A program made the position numbers and the translations under genes. 64,000 nucleotides of DNA from NCBI GenBank assembly GCA_022510425.1, contig JAFLTO010000001.1, forward strand, positions 124,001-188,000. The letters run 5' to 3'. Shown one piece after another: positions 34,184 through 43,158 of this stretch (positions within the stretch are counted from its first letter, which is position 1; every line of letters begins with the position of its first letter). The notes under the pieces are model-generated. The model ran no database searches, was not told the origin of the DNA, and saw only the letters and a list, made by a program, of their open reading frames with translations. The DNA is from Muribaculaceae bacterium. Its GTDB lineage: Bacteria; Bacteroidota; Bacteroidia; Bacteroidales; Muribaculaceae.

Positions 34184-34726
34184 TTATTTTTCTGTTTGAG
34201 TGTAACCTGCCTCAGCCTCGTCTTCGCTGATATTTTTGAAACCATATTCTTTAACGCGACGAAGGGCTTCGATATGTTTGGGGTAGAAAGTGGGCTTATC
34301 TTCCAGTCCGGCATAACCGTTAACGAGGTCATTGAAACCGATAACACGAGTTTTTCCACCATATTGAACAAGTTCAACTTCTTTTTCTTCACCCGGTTCG
34401 AAACGGATAGCCGTAGTGGCGGGTATATTGAGGTGGTATCCAAATGCTTTAGCGCGATCGAATTCCATATAACGGTTTACTTCAAAGAAATGGAAGTGAG
34501 AACCTACTTGAACAGGACGGTCACCTGTGTTGTGAACAGTCACTTTCACCGTGCGACGATAAGCGTTATAAGTCACATCTTCGTCTTTCAAGATTACTCC
34601 ACCCACGGGAACATATTCTGCTGGAGTGAAACCCGGAGTGTTAGGATATGCGATTGGGGGTTGACCCGGAAATATGCCTTGGATTCCGGCATAACTTTCT
34701 TCTGCGGGGTTATTATTTTGAGCCAT
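34184..34726 (-). CDS. ureB: Urease beta subunit, extended
   Basis: A structural subunit of the urease heterotrimer. I start at the ATG at 34726 (180 aa, MAQNNN); a TTG two codons upstream is possible but less likely. The core (about 35-145) has PVGGVILKDEDVTYN, VTVHNTGDRPVQVGSHFHFFEVN and FDRAKAFGYHLNIPATTAIRFEPGE (in part RFEPGEEKEV). It is longer than the usual 100-130 residues, with about 30 extra residues at the N-terminus (rich in Pro/Gly/Tyr) and about 40 at the C-terminus. It lies 45 bases after ureA. Confidence 0.96.
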   Translation of the reverse strand: MAQNNNPAEESYAGIQGIFPGQPPIAYPNTPGFTPAEYVPVGGVILKDEDVTYNAYRRTVKVTVHNTGDRPVQVGSHFHFFEVNRYMEFDRAKAFGYHLNIPATTAIRFEPGEEKEVELVQYGGKTRVIGFNDLVNGYAGLEDKPTFYPKHIEALRRVKEYGFKNISEDEAEAGYTQTEK

Positions 34727-34771
34727 AGTCAAAATTCTTCTTTCGTTAATAATAAAAAACTACTCTCGGGA

Positions 34772-35074
34772 TTACTTAATTGGGTGGTGAATACTTACCA
34801 GACGGCTACCGTCAGTAAATACAGCTTCAACCTGAAGAAGAGAAATCATATCTGCAACACCTTCCATCACCTGCTCTTTTGTAAGAACATTAGCGGCGGC
34901 GTGCATAACCTCCTCAACGGTTTTTCCTTCTCTTGCCATTTCCAAAGCTGCGCTTGTGATATACGCTACAGACTCCGGATAGTTAAGCTTAAGGCCCTTG
35001 TTGAGCCTACGCTCTGCAATCATCCCAATGGTGAGCAGAGTCAGCTTGTCTTGTTCTTTAGGGGTAAAATGCAT
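34772..35074 (-). CDS. ureA: Urease gamma subunit
   Basis: The smallest structural subunit, 100 residues, first in the operon. It shows MHFTPKEQDKLTLLTIGMIAERRL, the ALEMAREGKTVEEVM segment and the C-terminal TDGSRLVSIHHPI. These are near-invariant in UreA. A TTG-N19-TAAATTTG promoter lies about 75 bases upstream. Confidence 0.99.
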   Translation of the reverse strand: MHFTPKEQDKLTLLTIGMIAERRLNKGLKLNYPESVAYITSAALEMAREGKTVEEVMHAAANVLTKEQVMEGVADMISLLQVEAVFTDGSRLVSIHHPIK

Positions 35075-35147
35075 ATTGTTTATTTATTAAGGTTAATTCC
35101 TTTTCTTTTAAGGTTATTACTTTGTACCCTTTAATTATATCTCACCA

Positions 35148-35177
35148 CAAATTTAACATTTTTTCCCTAATTTACAA
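35148..35177 (-). promoter_or_regulatory. Promoter of the urease operon
   Basis: Minus strand TTG (35177-35175), 19 bases, TAAATTTG (35155-35148). The leader to ureA is about 67 bases. The rest of the 266-base gap between ureA and the permease gene is very AT-rich, and I see no NikR-like or other palindromic operator in it. Confidence 0.65.
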
Positions 35178-35340
35178 TACATAAAGAGATTTTTTTTTGC
35201 TTTTATTTAATTTTTATTTCCCGATAATTATTTAATAATAAAAATAAAAGTAAACTTAAGTTCAGAAATCATCTTTACAACTTCTATTCTTCTGAAATTC
35301 ACTAATAATGTTTTTAAACATAAATAATTATAATAATATT

Positions 35341-36585
35341 TCAATCATTTCTAACCATAGATTCAGCCGGAGATATCTTGCCTACAAATCGCGAGGGCAA
35401 CACAAGCACAAGATAGGTCACCAATAACACACCACAGTCAAGCGCTATAACTATCCAACCGGGTAAATAAACTGGAACGAAATCTATATAATATGAATCT
35501 GCATCTAATTGGAGAAAATGGTATCTCTCTTGAAAATATAGTATGATAATAATAACAAAGTCTCCGATAAAGAATCCAATCAATGCAATTTTTATGGCAA
35601 GATATATGAATATATTCCTGATTTTTGAGGTTGATGCCCCCATTGCCCTCATTAATCCAATAAATTTTTTTCTTTCCAATATAATAATGAGCATCCCCGA
35701 AACCAGTGTGACACATCCCACCACCATCATAAGTATAATGATGACAACGACATTTGTGTCGAGAAGACTTAGCCAGCTAAAAAAACCTCTACCCTGGTTA
35801 AGCACATTATCAGTGCGATAATATGACTCGGTTTCTCCATAAGCTACCGCTTCATTGAATCTCTGTTGTAGTTTCAATGTATAATCAGGCACTTTGTCGA
35901 AGTCATCTGTCTGGATCATTAGATAGGTTCCGGTACTGTCATTCAAGTTACCCAATTGTTTGACCAGATTCATGGAACCAAAAATGAGCACATCGTCATA
36001 TTGATCAAAATGGGAATTGAAGATACCGGCTATTTCCAATTTTCTAACCCTAATATCGTCAGAGATAAAATATGTTTCTATTTTATCTCCCACGTTCAAT
36101 TTCAATTGATTAGCAGCGATCCTACTAATCAAGATTTTATTTTTTTGGTCCTCTTCTTCATAGTCCGGCATATCACCATCCTCAAGATTAGAAGCAAGAT
36201 AATCAGTTGGTTTTTCCCCTTTAAGGCCTCTTAAATACACTCCTTTAAAATCATCCGAGGTCTTTAAGATAGCCGGTATTGCGGCTTGTTCATAATACTC
36301 CTTGATAAAAGGGAAACTATCAAGAGTTTCCTTGATGAAGGGAGTTATCGATATGAGATTATCGTCTTCTTCATTCATAGGCATTCTGTATAACGAAATG
36401 TGAGCATTAAAGCCCACAACTTTGTCTCGGATCTCCCTTTTGAATCCCAAAACAATCGCAATGGATGCAATCATCACCGAAACTGATATAGCGATAGCTA
36501 TTATTGCCACGGCAACTGCCGGCGACATTCTTCTGCCTCCATTACCCAAAGACAAACGCCTTGCCAAATAAAGAGGATAATTCAT
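35341..36585 (-). CDS. Lipoprotein-release/FtsX-like ABC transporter permease (LolCE type)
   Basis: A 414-residue inner-membrane protein with a hydrophobic span near residues 25-48, a large soluble MacB_PCD-like region (about 50-265) and an FtsX-type core with three more spans (about 275-400; MLIIILERKKFIGLMRAMGAS). The N-terminus PLYLARRLSLGNGGRRMSP is typical of LolC/E-like permeases of Bacteroidetes, which extract lipoproteins from the inner membrane or export other substrates. The matching ATPase is not adjacent. A TAATTTTG box lies six bases upstream of the start. Confidence 0.85.
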   Translation of the reverse strand: MNYPLYLARRLSLGNGGRRMSPAVAVAIIAIAISVSVMIASIAIVLGFKREIRDKVVGFNAHISLYRMPMNEEDDNLISITPFIKETLDSFPFIKEYYEQAAIPAILKTSDDFKGVYLRGLKGEKPTDYLASNLEDGDMPDYEEEDQKNKILISRIAANQLKLNVGDKIETYFISDDIRVRKLEIAGIFNSHFDQYDDVLIFGSMNLVKQLGNLNDSTGTYLMIQTDDFDKVPDYTLKLQQRFNEAVAYGETESYYRTDNVLNQGRGFFSWLSLLDTNVVVIIILMMVVGCVTLVSGMLIIILERKKFIGLMRAMGASTSKIRNIFIYLAIKIALIGFFIGDFVIIIILYFQERYHFLQLDADSYYIDFVPVYLPGWIVIALDCGVLLVTYLVLVLPSRFVGKISPAESMVRND

Positions 36586-36590
36586 ATATG

Positions 36591-36648
36591 CAAAATTAAA
36601 GCAAAAAGAAATAATGTCTAAATCAATAAGAAAATATCACTAAATTTG
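36591..36648. promoter_or_regulatory. Divergent -7 elements between the permease and glnS
   Basis: Minus strand TAATTTTG (36598-36591) serves the permease; plus strand TAAATTTG (36641-36648) serves glnS. Neither has a clear -33 TTTG. The permease box ends only five bases before its start codon, so a very short leader is predicted. Confidence 0.45.
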
Positions 36649-36666
36649 CACTCAAATAATAAATTT

Positions 36667-38376
36667 ATGGAAGAAAAAATAATCACCGAAGAAGTAGAGA
36701 ACACCTCAGGAGGACTGAATTTCGTAGAACAAGAAATCAAAAAAGACCTGGAGGAAGGCAAAAACGGAGGAAGACTTAACACCCGTTTTCCACCCGAGCC
36801 TAACGGCTATCTCCATATCGGCCATGCAAAAGCAATTATAATGGATTTTGGAAGCGCCGAGAAGTTCGGGGGTACATGTAACCTACGCTTTGACGATACC
36901 AATCCCCAAAAGGAAGATACAGAATATGTTGACTCAATAATGAGAGACATCAAATGGTTGGGTTATGATTGGGAAGATCGGCTGTATTATGCAAGTGATT
37001 ATTTTCAAAAGCTTTATGATTTTGCTATCCGACTAATAAAAGAAGGGAAAGCATACGTTGACGAACAAACAAGCGAACAAATTGCCCAACAGAAGGGTAC
37101 TCCAACGGAGCCGGGAACAAATTCACCTTATCGTGACCGACCAATAGAAGAGAATCTGGATCTTTTCGAGAGGATGAACAAAGGTGAATTTGAAGAGGGT
37201 TCGATGGTGCTTCGTGCCAAAATAGATATGGCAAACAGCAATATGCATTTCCGTGATCCTATAATCTATAGAATTATCAAGACGCCTCACTGGAGGACCG
37301 GTGACAAATGGAAGGTTTATCCAATGTATGACTTTGCTCACGGTCAAAGTGATTTCTTTGAAGGAGTGACCCACTCCATATGTACATTGGAGTTTGTTCC
37401 TCACAGGCCACTTTATGAATATTTCGTGAAAGAGTTGGCAGATGAAAGTTATTGTCCTCGACAGATTGAGTTCAATCGACTCAACCTTACTTATACCGTG
37501 ATGAGCAAGCGTAAGCTACTTCAATTGGTTAAGGAAGGTCTAGTGAATGGCTGGGACGACCCCCGAATGCCCACTTTATGCGGGCTTCGCAGAAGAGGTT
37601 ATACCCCTTCAGCGATAAAAGATTTTGTAAACCGTATCGGATATACAAAATATGAAGCTTTAAATCACATTGAATTGCTTGAACATTCAGTGAGGGAGGA
37701 TTTGAACAAGACTGCTGTACGAGTGAGTGCAGTTGTTAATCCCGTGAAACTGGTTATAACAAATTATCCTGACGGAAAAACTGAAATGATGGAAATGGAC
37801 AATAATCCGGAAAATCCATCTGAAGGCAAGCATGAGATGCCTTTCTCCAAGGAATTATGGATTGAAAGAGAAGACTTTATGGAGAATCCTCCAAAGAAAT
37901 TCTTCCGTCTTTCACCCGATAAAGAGGTAAGGCTCAAAGGTGCTTATATTATAAAATGCACCGGTCTCAAGAAAAACGATGCAGGAGAAATAGAAGAAAT
38001 TTATGCAGAATATGATCCTGATACCAAAAGCGGAATGCCCGGGAGCGATCGTAAAGTGAAAGGCACCCTCCACTGGGTTTCTGCACCAACTGCCGTGGAT
38101 GTGGAAGTAAGGGATTACGACAGGTTATTCTCAGTAGAAAACCCATCGGCAGAGGAAGGAGATTTCAGAGAGTTGCTTAATCCGGATTCTTTGAAACTGA
38201 TAAAGGGAGTTAAACTTGAGCCATGGGCAGCTGAACATGCAAAACCGGGAAACCATTTCCAATTCACCCGATTGGGTTATTATACTGTTGATCCTGACAG
38301 CACTCCCGGCCATCTTGTATTCAATAAGACCATCGGTCTGAAAGACACTTGGGCAAAAGAAATGAAAAAACTTTAA
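36667..38376 (+). CDS. glnS: Glutaminyl-tRNA synthetase
   Basis: A class I aminoacyl-tRNA synthetase that charges tRNA-Gln with glutamine. I use the ATG at 36667 (569 aa); an in-frame TTG at 36646 overlaps the TAAATTTG box and is unlikely. Visible are the HIGH motif in FPPEPNGYLHIGHAK (His50-His53), the KMSKS-type VMSKRKL (about 278-284) and the C-terminal anticodon-binding beta-barrels. The presence of GlnRS suggests direct Gln charging rather than the amidotransferase route. Confidence 0.97.
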   Translation: MEEKIITEEVENTSGGLNFVEQEIKKDLEEGKNGGRLNTRFPPEPNGYLHIGHAKAIIMDFGSAEKFGGTCNLRFDDTNPQKEDTEYVDSIMRDIKWLGYDWEDRLYYASDYFQKLYDFAIRLIKEGKAYVDEQTSEQIAQQKGTPTEPGTNSPYRDRPIEENLDLFERMNKGEFEEGSMVLRAKIDMANSNMHFRDPIIYRIIKTPHWRTGDKWKVYPMYDFAHGQSDFFEGVTHSICTLEFVPHRPLYEYFVKELADESYCPRQIEFNRLNLTYTVMSKRKLLQLVKEGLVNGWDDPRMPTLCGLRRRGYTPSAIKDFVNRIGYTKYEALNHIELLEHSVREDLNKTAVRVSAVVNPVKLVITNYPDGKTEMMEMDNNPENPSEGKHEMPFSKELWIEREDFMENPPKKFFRLSPDKEVRLKGAYIIKCTGLKKNDAGEIEEIYAEYDPDTKSGMPGSDRKVKGTLHWVSAPTAVDVEVRDYDRLFSVENPSAEEGDFRELLNPDSLKLIKGVKLEPWAAEHAKPGNHFQFTRLGYYTVDPDSTPGHLVFNKTIGLKDTWAKEMKKL

Positions 38377-38394
38377 AAACAAAAGCTGTTAAAA

Positions 38395-38425
38395 TTTGTA
38401 AAGATTAAAAAATTCTTTAATTTTG
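38395..38425 (+). promoter_or_regulatory. Promoter of tmRNA
   Basis: TTTG (38395-38398), 19 bases, TAATTTTG (38418-38425). The mature 5' end at 38441 is about 15 bases downstream, leaving a short precursor for RNase P to trim. Confidence 0.75.
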
Positions 38426-38440
38426 CAGAACTTTTTTACC

Positions 38441-38842
38441 GGGGGTAACTGGCTTTGACAGCGTGTAGAAACGGTAAGTAAGCATGCAGAGCCTTGATAT
38501 GTAAGCTCTATAATACCGACATATCGAACTATAATTGGCGAAAATAACAATTACGCTCTCGCTGCCTAACCGAAGCACAGTAAGTTAGCTTTATCGGCGC
38601 CAAAGTGGCGCTGACGAGACATCACTCCATTGCCTGGTTCCGAGACGTTTGGATTAAGTGGTGCTAAGAAATTCGGAAATAGAAGAGAGCAAGCCTTGGG
38701 TTCTCTTCGAGATTTAAAGGATAAGGGATTGATTGGTAGCTACGAGCCTGTCAATCTTCGAAAATCAACTCGATAGCTAAGCATGTAGAAAGCTTATTGG
38801 GTCCGCGTTTGGACGAGGGTTCAAACCCCTCTACCTCCACCA
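38441..38842 (+). ncRNA. ssrA: Transfer-messenger RNA (tmRNA)
   Basis: A one-piece tmRNA of 402 bases that rescues stalled ribosomes. The tRNA-like ends pair as GGGGGTA (38441-38447) with TACCTCC (38832-38838), followed by discriminator A and an encoded CCA (38840-38842). The T-arm is GGGTTCAAACCC. The tag reading frame starts at the resume codon GGC (38537) and ends at TAA (38567), encoding GENNNYALAA. The tag ends in the ALAA degradation signal. It lies between glnS and a lipoprotein gene with its own promoter and terminator. Confidence 0.97.
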
Positions 38843-38901
38843 ACTGACTAACAATAAAGATTTTGAAAATCTTAATTAATTAGCTAACAAGGATTTATAA
38901 T

Positions 38902-38936
38902 GCCACCATAGAAGAACCAATCTATGGTGGTATTTC
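38902..38936 (+). terminator. Terminator downstream of tmRNA
   Basis: CCACCATAGA (38903-38912) pairs with TCTATGGTGG (38921-38930), eight-base loop, then TATTTCT. It lies 60 bases after the CCA end of ssrA. Confidence 0.75.
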
Positions 38937-38984
38937 TATATTTAAGAGTATCTTAAACAAATTTGTGCATTTTTTTTATACAAT

Positions 38985-40634
38985 ATGGAAAAAAGAAAAT
39001 TCTATTATGGGACTCTGCTTTTCGGGAGCCTCTTGATGTTGTCGTCTTGTGTTGACGACAATTACGATCTGGACGACATCGACACCACAACGGCGATTAA
39101 GTTCGACAATCTGGTTGTACCGGTGAATCTGGAATCAATTTATCTTGATCAAGTTCTTAAAGTGGATGACGAAGACCCTTCTAATCCTGTGATTATATTT
39201 ACAGACGGACAGGGAAAACAAAGATATGCTATTAAGAAAGGAGGAGAATTCAAAGCTGAGCCCGTATTCTTGAAATTGTTGGAAGCAACAAGTTATGCAT
39301 CAGTAAATAGTTTCCCTCTTCCTATAAACGGGAACCAAATCCAAGAAATCACAACGGAATATGAATACTTGATTGGGGCCGGAAAGGTGGATAATTCCAT
39401 AGTTAGAATTTATAAGATGGGATTAATGAATCCTATGGAAATAAATCTGGAATTTAAATATTCCTCTTCCAACAACATTCCTCAGATTACAAATCTGGTA
39501 CTTGAGATTCCGGAGTCGTTTACAGCTTATTATAAAGGGGCTGAATTTACAAATGGCGAAGTGGGTGTGGATATAGTCAATGGAGAATTAGATTCACCTA
39601 TTCTTGTTTATGCAATGGATTTTGGGAACGGTATAGAACCCTCCGGTGAAGCTGGTTCAAAAAGTCTACAATTCAAAGGAAATATAGGTATCAAATCTGG
39701 AACAGTGAATTCCTCTGCCGACGGATTAATGGCATCCTTCTCGATGAGCCCTTTCACTGCCAATGAAATTTCAGGTGAAATCAATTATGAAATTGAAACT
39801 CCGGAATTCGAAGGGATTTCTCTTGAAGATCTTCCGGATTTCCTCAGAGAGGGTGAAAGTAGCCTGATTATTCAAAATCCACAACTTTACCTGAACTTTG
39901 GCAATCCAACAACTGCTGATTTCTATACAAGCCTTATTATAGAACCTATAGGCAATGGAGGAGAAACCCTCACCTTCCCAATGGATGGATTCTCAGAATC
40001 AGTGATACTGGCAGCGGATTATTCTTTTCTTCCTTATGTAAATGAGTATCCCGGAGCAATGTATTTGAACAATGAGGAAGTGACTTCTCAATTACCATAT
40101 ATTTTATATGGAGAGGGTCTTCCGGAATACATTAATTTCTCGCTTGGTACATCTTATATCAGAGGAGACGTTCTCAATCTCACCCTTGGAGATGAACTAA
40201 ACATTGGTGGCAAATACACATTCTTCTCACCTCTGGCATTTGAAGCCTCCTCCAGGATTTTATATCAAAAAACTGAAACAGATTTCTTTGGTGATGATAT
40301 GGAAGCGGTGAATGTCACCAATCTTGAACTCTCCGCCTTTCCATCAACCAATCTTCCTTTTGATTTGACACTTACGGTTTATCCACTTAATAAAGAAGGC
40401 AACCATATTTATTCAAATGGCAAGGAAATATCAGCCTACGGAATCGTGAAAGCAAATGCCAATGGCAGCGAAATACTCGATATAAACCTCTCTACACCTT
40501 TTACCGGTCTTGACGGAGTGGAATATAAAGTGTCTGCTATATTTATGGATGATGAGGCTTTAAGTCCTGATCAATTCATTAAATTAGACCATATAAGAGC
40601 AAAAGTGACAGGAGAATATGTCACTAAGTTATAA
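38985..40634 (+). CDS. Predicted surface lipoprotein, function unknown
   Basis: A 549-residue lipoprotein. The signal peptide ends in LSSC (Cys22) and is followed by VDDNYDLDD; acidic residues just after the Cys are typical of the Bacteroidetes lipoprotein export signal, so the protein is likely to face the outside. The mature sequence is beta-rich and acidic, and I recognise no domain. It is 30 bases upstream of a DUF5723 barrel gene, so the two may form an outer-membrane pair. Confidence 0.7.
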   Translation: MEKRKFYYGTLLFGSLLMLSSCVDDNYDLDDIDTTTAIKFDNLVVPVNLESIYLDQVLKVDDEDPSNPVIIFTDGQGKQRYAIKKGGEFKAEPVFLKLLEATSYASVNSFPLPINGNQIQEITTEYEYLIGAGKVDNSIVRIYKMGLMNPMEINLEFKYSSSNNIPQITNLVLEIPESFTAYYKGAEFTNGEVGVDIVNGELDSPILVYAMDFGNGIEPSGEAGSKSLQFKGNIGIKSGTVNSSADGLMASFSMSPFTANEISGEINYEIETPEFEGISLEDLPDFLREGESSLIIQNPQLYLNFGNPTTADFYTSLIIEPIGNGGETLTFPMDGFSESVILAADYSFLPYVNEYPGAMYLNNEEVTSQLPYILYGEGLPEYINFSLGTSYIRGDVLNLTLGDELNIGGKYTFFSPLAFEASSRILYQKTETDFFGDDMEAVNVTNLELSAFPSTNLPFDLTLTVYPLNKEGNHIYSNGKEISAYGIVKANANGSEILDINLSTPFTGLDGVEYKVSAIFMDDEALSPDQFIKLDHIRAKVTGEYVTKL

Positions 40635-40664
40635 TCTAATGTTCCATTTTAAAATTGTAAAATC

Positions 40665-42017
40665 ATGATAAAAAAATATATTCTTTCAGGGGCATTAGTA
40701 ATAGCAGGCTTATCGTATGCTGCAGCCCAAACAAATGCTTATTCAGGATATTTTCTTGATAATTTCCTTTATCGCCATCAGATGAATCCCGCCTTCGGCA
40801 ATGATTATGGTTTTGTAGGATTCCCGGGATTAGGCAACCTATCTATTGAAACTCAAGGAACCGTTCATTTGAATAAGATTTTATATCCTTTAAATGGCAA
40901 AACAGTTCTATTCACCAATCCTGATCTTACCGACGTAAAGAAATTCGGCAACAGCAATAAGCTGGGAGTAAACGCCAGGGAAAATATCATCAATTTTGGT
41001 TTCAAGGCGTTAGGAGGTTACAACACAGTCTCAATTAGTGCTGTGGCCAATTCTAATGTTTCTGCCCCTGGATCTCTTTTGAATATGCTCCGAGAAGGAA
41101 TTTCTAATAAAACTTATGATATTAAAGACTTTATGGTTTATGCTAATTCCTATGCTGAAATAGCCCTAAACCATTCAAGAGACATACCACAAGTACCCGG
41201 TTTGAGAGTAGGTGCCACTTTCAAATTCCTTGTTGGCGCAGCAAGTGCCTATGGAAAATTTAAAAGAGCCAATTTAGAGTTAGGAACAGATTCATGGAAT
41301 GTAACAAGTGAGGGTGAAGTTTATCTTTCAGGTAAAGGACTTGAATGGGAAACCAAGCTAAATGAAGACGCGGGATGGAATTATGTTTCCGGAGTCAATA
41401 CTGACAATGTCAGTGGACCAAACGGTTATGGTGCAGCTATCGATCTTGGTGCAACATATAAATGGAGAGATTTTAATTTCTCATTGGCAATCCTTGATCT
41501 TGGAGGAATTTCTTGGACTGATACTCAAAAAGCTTCAACTAATGGCATTCAAAATTTCCAAACTGATGATTATACCTTTGAAGTCAATGGAGATGATGAC
41601 ACCTTTGACAAGATGAAAGACCAATTGTCGGCTCTCTACCAGCTGCAAGCGGAATCCGGAAACTACAAAAGGAGCACCATGCAGGGTACCACTATGAATA
41701 TCGGTGTGGAATATGAACTGCCCTATTATAGAGCATTGACTTTCGGTTTGTTAAATAGAACCAGGATGTGTGGAGGATATACTTGGACAGAATTCCGTCT
41801 TTCCGCGAATATAATACCTGTAAAATATATTTCAGCAAGTGCAAACTTAGTTTGCGGCACTTATGGAGTCGGATTTGGATGGCTTTTAAATGTCACCAGT
41901 GGAAAAGGATTTAATTTGTTTATCGGTATGGACAGAGTTCCGGGTAAACTATCTAAACAATACGTTCCTTTGAACTCCAACTTCGATTTCAATTTCGGTA
42001 TAAACTTCCCATTTTAA
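40665..42017 (+). CDS. DUF5723-family outer-membrane beta-barrel protein
   Basis: A 450-residue exported protein with a signal peptide (MIKKYILSGALVIAGLSYAAA). The mature start YFLDNFLYRHQMNPAFGNDY is typical of DUF5723 and of PorP/PorV-like barrels (NPAF segment). Alternating aromatic and polar strands continue to a C-terminal FNFGINFPF ending in Phe, the usual barrel assembly signal. The function of the family is unknown. It forms an operon with the lipoprotein upstream and is followed by a strong terminator. Confidence 0.82.
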   Translation: MIKKYILSGALVIAGLSYAAAQTNAYSGYFLDNFLYRHQMNPAFGNDYGFVGFPGLGNLSIETQGTVHLNKILYPLNGKTVLFTNPDLTDVKKFGNSNKLGVNARENIINFGFKALGGYNTVSISAVANSNVSAPGSLLNMLREGISNKTYDIKDFMVYANSYAEIALNHSRDIPQVPGLRVGATFKFLVGAASAYGKFKRANLELGTDSWNVTSEGEVYLSGKGLEWETKLNEDAGWNYVSGVNTDNVSGPNGYGAAIDLGATYKWRDFNFSLAILDLGGISWTDTQKASTNGIQNFQTDDYTFEVNGDDDTFDKMKDQLSALYQLQAESGNYKRSTMQGTTMNIGVEYELPYYRALTFGLLNRTRMCGGYTWTEFRLSANIIPVKYISASANLVCGTYGVGFGWLLNVTSGKGFNLFIGMDRVPGKLSKQYVPLNSNFDFNFGINFPF

Positions 42018-42027
42018 ATGAAGCAGC

Positions 42028-42069
42028 AATAACAAAGCCGGGATCTTTAAAAGACCCGGTTTTGTTATT
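42028..42069 (+). terminator. Terminator after the DUF5723 gene
   Basis: AATAACAAAGCCGG (42028-42041) pairs with CCGGTTTTGTTATT (42056-42069) with one G:T pair. The loop is 14 bases. The arms are A- and T-rich at the outside, so it could act in both directions. Confidence 0.8.
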
Positions 42070-42088
42070 GATAAAAATATTTTGTGTT

Positions 42089-43021
42089 TTATATATTTCC
42101 TCCTGTATTTATCACCGGCTGACTCGGCTCATCCGCACACAATACAACTAACAGATTGCTCACCATTGCAGCTTTTCTGTCTTCATCAAGTTCAACGACT
42201 CCTTCACTTTTCAATTGGTGTAAAGCCATTTTAACCATGGAAACAGCTCCCTCCACAATCTTCTCTCTTGCAGTAATAATAGCCGAAGCTTGTTGGCGCC
42301 TGAGCATCACAGCAGCAATTTCGGGAGCATAGGCCAGATAATTTAATCGTGCTTCCACAACCTCCATTCCGGCTATGGCAAGTCTTTCATTGAGCTTTTG
42401 TTCCAAAATCTCATTGATCTCCTCGCCTCCCGATCTCAGGGTCAATTCTTGTGAATGAGCCTCAGTTTCGTCATAGGCAAATTTCCCTGTCACTTCCCTT
42501 AATGCGGCATCACTCTGAATCCTTACGAATTTTTCAAGGGCACTGTTACTGACTCCAATATTGCCTGCCCCTTGAGTGTCAATGTCAAAAACAGCCTTAT
42601 AGGTATCTTTTATTTTCCAAACCAACACCATACCAATAAGTACAGGATTTCCAATTTTGTCGTTGACTTTTATAGGTTCGATATCCATATTCCGAATTCG
42701 TAAAGAAAGTTTCTTACGATTCATAAAAGGATTCACCCAAAAATACCCTGTTTTCCTACAAGTGCCTTTATATTTACCAAAGAATATCATCACACGAGCC
42801 TGATTAGGCTCCTGAACAAAATAACCTACACACCCAAGAATGAAAACCACTCCAAAAACTGCATCTAATGTTATTGCCAAGCCTGGAACCGGATCCATCA
42901 ACACTATACTGGATACAATTATAATTGCCGGTACTAATATAAATGTAAAGAATATCATAGCAAACCCATTTATCACAAGGCCTTGATATTCATATTCCCT
43001 GTTATTATCTTCTTTTGACAT
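42089..43021 (-). CDS. SPFH/Band 7 membrane protein (stomatin-like)
   Basis: A 310-residue protein with two N-terminal hydrophobic segments (about 18-42 and 48-68) followed by an SPFH domain (about 70-250; QEPNQARVMIFFGKYKGT, NVRNMDIEP-like IRNMDIEPIKVNDK, ALREVTGKFAYDE and LNYLAYAPEIAAVML). SPFH proteins form oligomeric membrane platforms with roles in protease control or membrane organisation; this one has no NfeD-type partner gene nearby. A TAAATTTG box lies at 43050-43057 on the minus strand. Confidence 0.9.
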   Translation of the reverse strand: MSKEDNNREYEYQGLVINGFAMIFFTFILVPAIIIVSSIVLMDPVPGLAITLDAVFGVVFILGCVGYFVQEPNQARVMIFFGKYKGTCRKTGYFWVNPFMNRKKLSLRIRNMDIEPIKVNDKIGNPVLIGMVLVWKIKDTYKAVFDIDTQGAGNIGVSNSALEKFVRIQSDAALREVTGKFAYDETEAHSQELTLRSGGEEINEILEQKLNERLAIAGMEVVEARLNYLAYAPEIAAVMLRRQQASAIITAREKIVEGAVSMVKMALHQLKSEGVVELDEDRKAAMVSNLLVVLCADEPSQPVINTGGNI

Positions 43022-43105
43022 AGCTATGTAGTTTAATTGATATTTTTATCAAATTTAAATATAAATCCTTAATTTATCCTTTTCTTCACTGTTATATTTT
43101 TCTTT

Positions 43106-43136
43106 TTTGACAATATCAAAAGGATTGTTAATTTTG
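43106..43136 (+). promoter_or_regulatory. Promoter of murF-alr
   Basis: TTTG (43106-43109), 19 bases, TAATTTTG (43129-43136). The leader to the ATG at 43159 is about 16 bases. Confidence 0.75.
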
Positions 43137-43158
43137 TCGTCTCAAAATAAGAGGAACT

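Noticed and set aside
34196..35134. A 312-codon open frame on the plus strand over ureB and ureA
   Set aside because: It is antisense to two certain urease genes, has a Cys/Ser/Phe-rich composition without any motif, and lacks a promoter.
35178..35340. AT-rich gap upstream of the urease promoter as a possible small RNA or operator region
   Set aside because: I found no palindrome, terminator or second promoter that would support either.
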